A stretch of 22,994 nt of DNA. Origin: CAYUCY01 sp964443525 (GTDB lineage Bacteria; Pseudomonadota; Alphaproteobacteria; Caedimonadales; Caedimonadaceae). The position numbers were made by a program, and so were the translations under genes. Shown piece after piece: positions 21,526-22,994 of the stretch (position 1 is the first letter of the stretch; each line of letters starts with the position of its first letter). The DNA is taken from positions 1-22,994 of the forward strand of contig CAYUCY010000021.1 in NCBI GenBank assembly GCA_964443525.1, written 5' to 3'. Below the pieces are notes generated by a model. It worked only from the letters and a program-made list of their open reading frames with translations, ran no database searches and had not been told where the DNA came from.

Positions 21526-22593
21526 TTAGAGGAACGTCAGAGTTCTGGCAACTGAAGGACAGTGGGATGCGGAATCCGTCAGGAAATTATAAAGACAGAG
21601 ATTAAACTCTTTGCAATCTGCTCCGAAATCCCTGCGATCGATTCGAGACTCTTCATCATTTAAGAATTGATGGTAGAAAACTGAAAACTGAGTATGATCC
21701 CACTCGGGAAGCGCGATAACAGGACCATTGTCTTGAAGCGCATGATGATAGTTGCAAACCCGGTCCCGAGGTCGAGAAGAGTCGGACTTCATCAGAGGGT
21801 TCAGGCCCTGCCGAAGCCTCTCAAGCGTATTTCGCCCTGACTCGTCTCTCACATCTAAATCAAACATGGAAGTTTGGGCAAAAAAGATATTATCGCCGAA
21901 CTGTTGAATCACATTGAAATGCCCTTGGCATTCCCGAAGAGTTTCTAAAGCACGCATGATATTGGGCCTAGTTCCAGTGTCCAAGCACTCTTGAAGATAG
22001 GTGCGAAAGTGGGAGAGGACCGTCTCCGGCGTTGCGGCCTCAAGCAAAAGCTTCTTAAGGGTATCATATTGACTGCGTGTTTGAACCTTATGCTGCAATC
22101 TTAAAGGCGTTACTTTGAATTCTTTCGGAGGATAAACGGGGGCTGTTTTTATTTTAAGCCTTTTAACGGGGGAAACAATAAATCCGGGATATTCTTCTTT
22201 TAGTCTTTTTCTTTCGCCTCGGGTCATCCCCGCATAACAATGAGGGGCCCACTTGTCTATCGGGAAGCAGGATGCCTCACCATAACAAAGACCTTTGGGG
22301 ACAATATTTAAATTTCGTTCCATCATCGGTCTTTTGACGGCTACGTTGAGGCGGCGGACTCGCCTTTGGGAGGAGCGAGTCTTTTTTAGAGGGGTCTTTA
22401 GTCTTGAATTTATTTTTTCTCGATTGTTTTTGAAGATCTTTTTATGAGTATCTTGTGCAATTTGTATTCTTTCAATGGAGGCCAAGCGAGAACCTACCCC
22501 TATATCATCTTCTGTCATGCTTGCAGAGACGTATGACAATGAAAATATGACTCCTACCATAAGCCTGGAAAAAATGCGAGTTGAAAAAAACAT
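21526..22593 (-). CDS. Exported, cysteine-containing protein of unknown function
   Basis: The 355-residue product has a signal peptide (MFFSTRIFSRLMVGVIFSLSYVSASM), so it is probably secreted to the periplasm or beyond. A strongly basic segment follows (about residues 50-95, with KTRSSQRRVRRLNVAVKRP). The middle has GLCYGEASCFPIDKWAPHC, and the C-terminal part has CNYHHALQDNGPVIALPEWDH and DCKEFNLCLYNF. Nine cysteines in the mature part suggest disulfides if exported. The ATG at 22593 has no good ribosome binding site; an alternative ATG 11 codons later would shorten the signal. I do not recognise the family. It ends 9 nt from the facing 276-residue gene. No promoter is clear upstream. Confidence 0.75.
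   Translation of the reverse strand: MFFSTRIFSRLMVGVIFSLSYVSASMTEDDIGVGSRLASIERIQIAQDTHKKIFKNNREKINSRLKTPLKKTRSSQRRVRRLNVAVKRPMMERNLNIVPKGLCYGEASCFPIDKWAPHCYAGMTRGERKRLKEEYPGFIVSPVKRLKIKTAPVYPPKEFKVTPLRLQHKVQTRSQYDTLKKLLLEAATPETVLSHFRTYLQECLDTGTRPNIMRALETLRECQGHFNVIQQFGDNIFFAQTSMFDLDVRDESGRNTLERLRQGLNPLMKSDSSRPRDRVCNYHHALQDNGPVIALPEWDHTQFSVFYHQFLNDEESRIDRRDFGADCKEFNLCLYNFLTDSASHCPSVARTLTFL

Positions 22594-22994
<401 letters not shown>

Overview
The first 13.9 kb is the complete S10-spc-alpha ribosomal protein supercluster of a proteobacterium, read on the + strand. It starts inside the last codons of tuf (EF-Tu) and runs rpsJ to rpsQ, rplN to secY-adk, then rpsM-rpsK-rpoA-rplQ. Several features point to an alphaproteobacterium: adk directly after secY with no rpmJ, the style of the RpoA and S11 termini, and the rplQ / Do-type protease / rarA order. 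The moderate base composition, and the unrecognised secreted or very large proteins at the right end, are compatible with a host-associated lineage such as Holosporales. That placement is inference from gene order and protein style; no database search was possible.

Layout. 1-11436: tuf end, S10 and spc genes, secY and adk, mostly spaced by 0-20 nt, with single-base stop/start overlaps at rplV-rpsC and rplN-rplX and a 4-nt overlap at secY-adk. 11437-13916: an internal promoter, rpsM, rpsK, rpoA, rplQ, and a strong Rho-independent terminator. rpoA carries a run of ten Ns that is an assembly gap, not a real frameshift. 13936-17337: a GNAT acetyltransferase, a periplasmic HtrA/Do-type serine protease with two PDZ domains, and the ATPase RarA, whose start overlaps the protease gene.

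17338-22994 is accessory sequence. Next to rarA lies a set of stable hairpins whose G-U pairs fit only the minus strand; they end in a minus-strand terminator embedded in the last codons of rarA, so I propose a minus-strand structured RNA. Then come a minus-strand gene for an unrecognised 854-residue protein with a three-copy internal repeat, an AT-rich gap containing a probable dispersed palindromic repeat, and two convergent genes for exported proteins of unknown function (276 and 355 residues). The window ends in a run of 46 Gs that looks like a sequencing or assembly artefact.

How the genes work together: the first part builds the ribosome, RNA polymerase alpha subunit and Sec channel, with adenylate kinase in the same transcript. 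HtrA and RarA are envelope-protein and replication-fork housekeeping functions. The last three protein genes are the candidates for something new: one large, apparently non-secreted protein and two small Sec-exported proteins, none in a family I can name with confidence.
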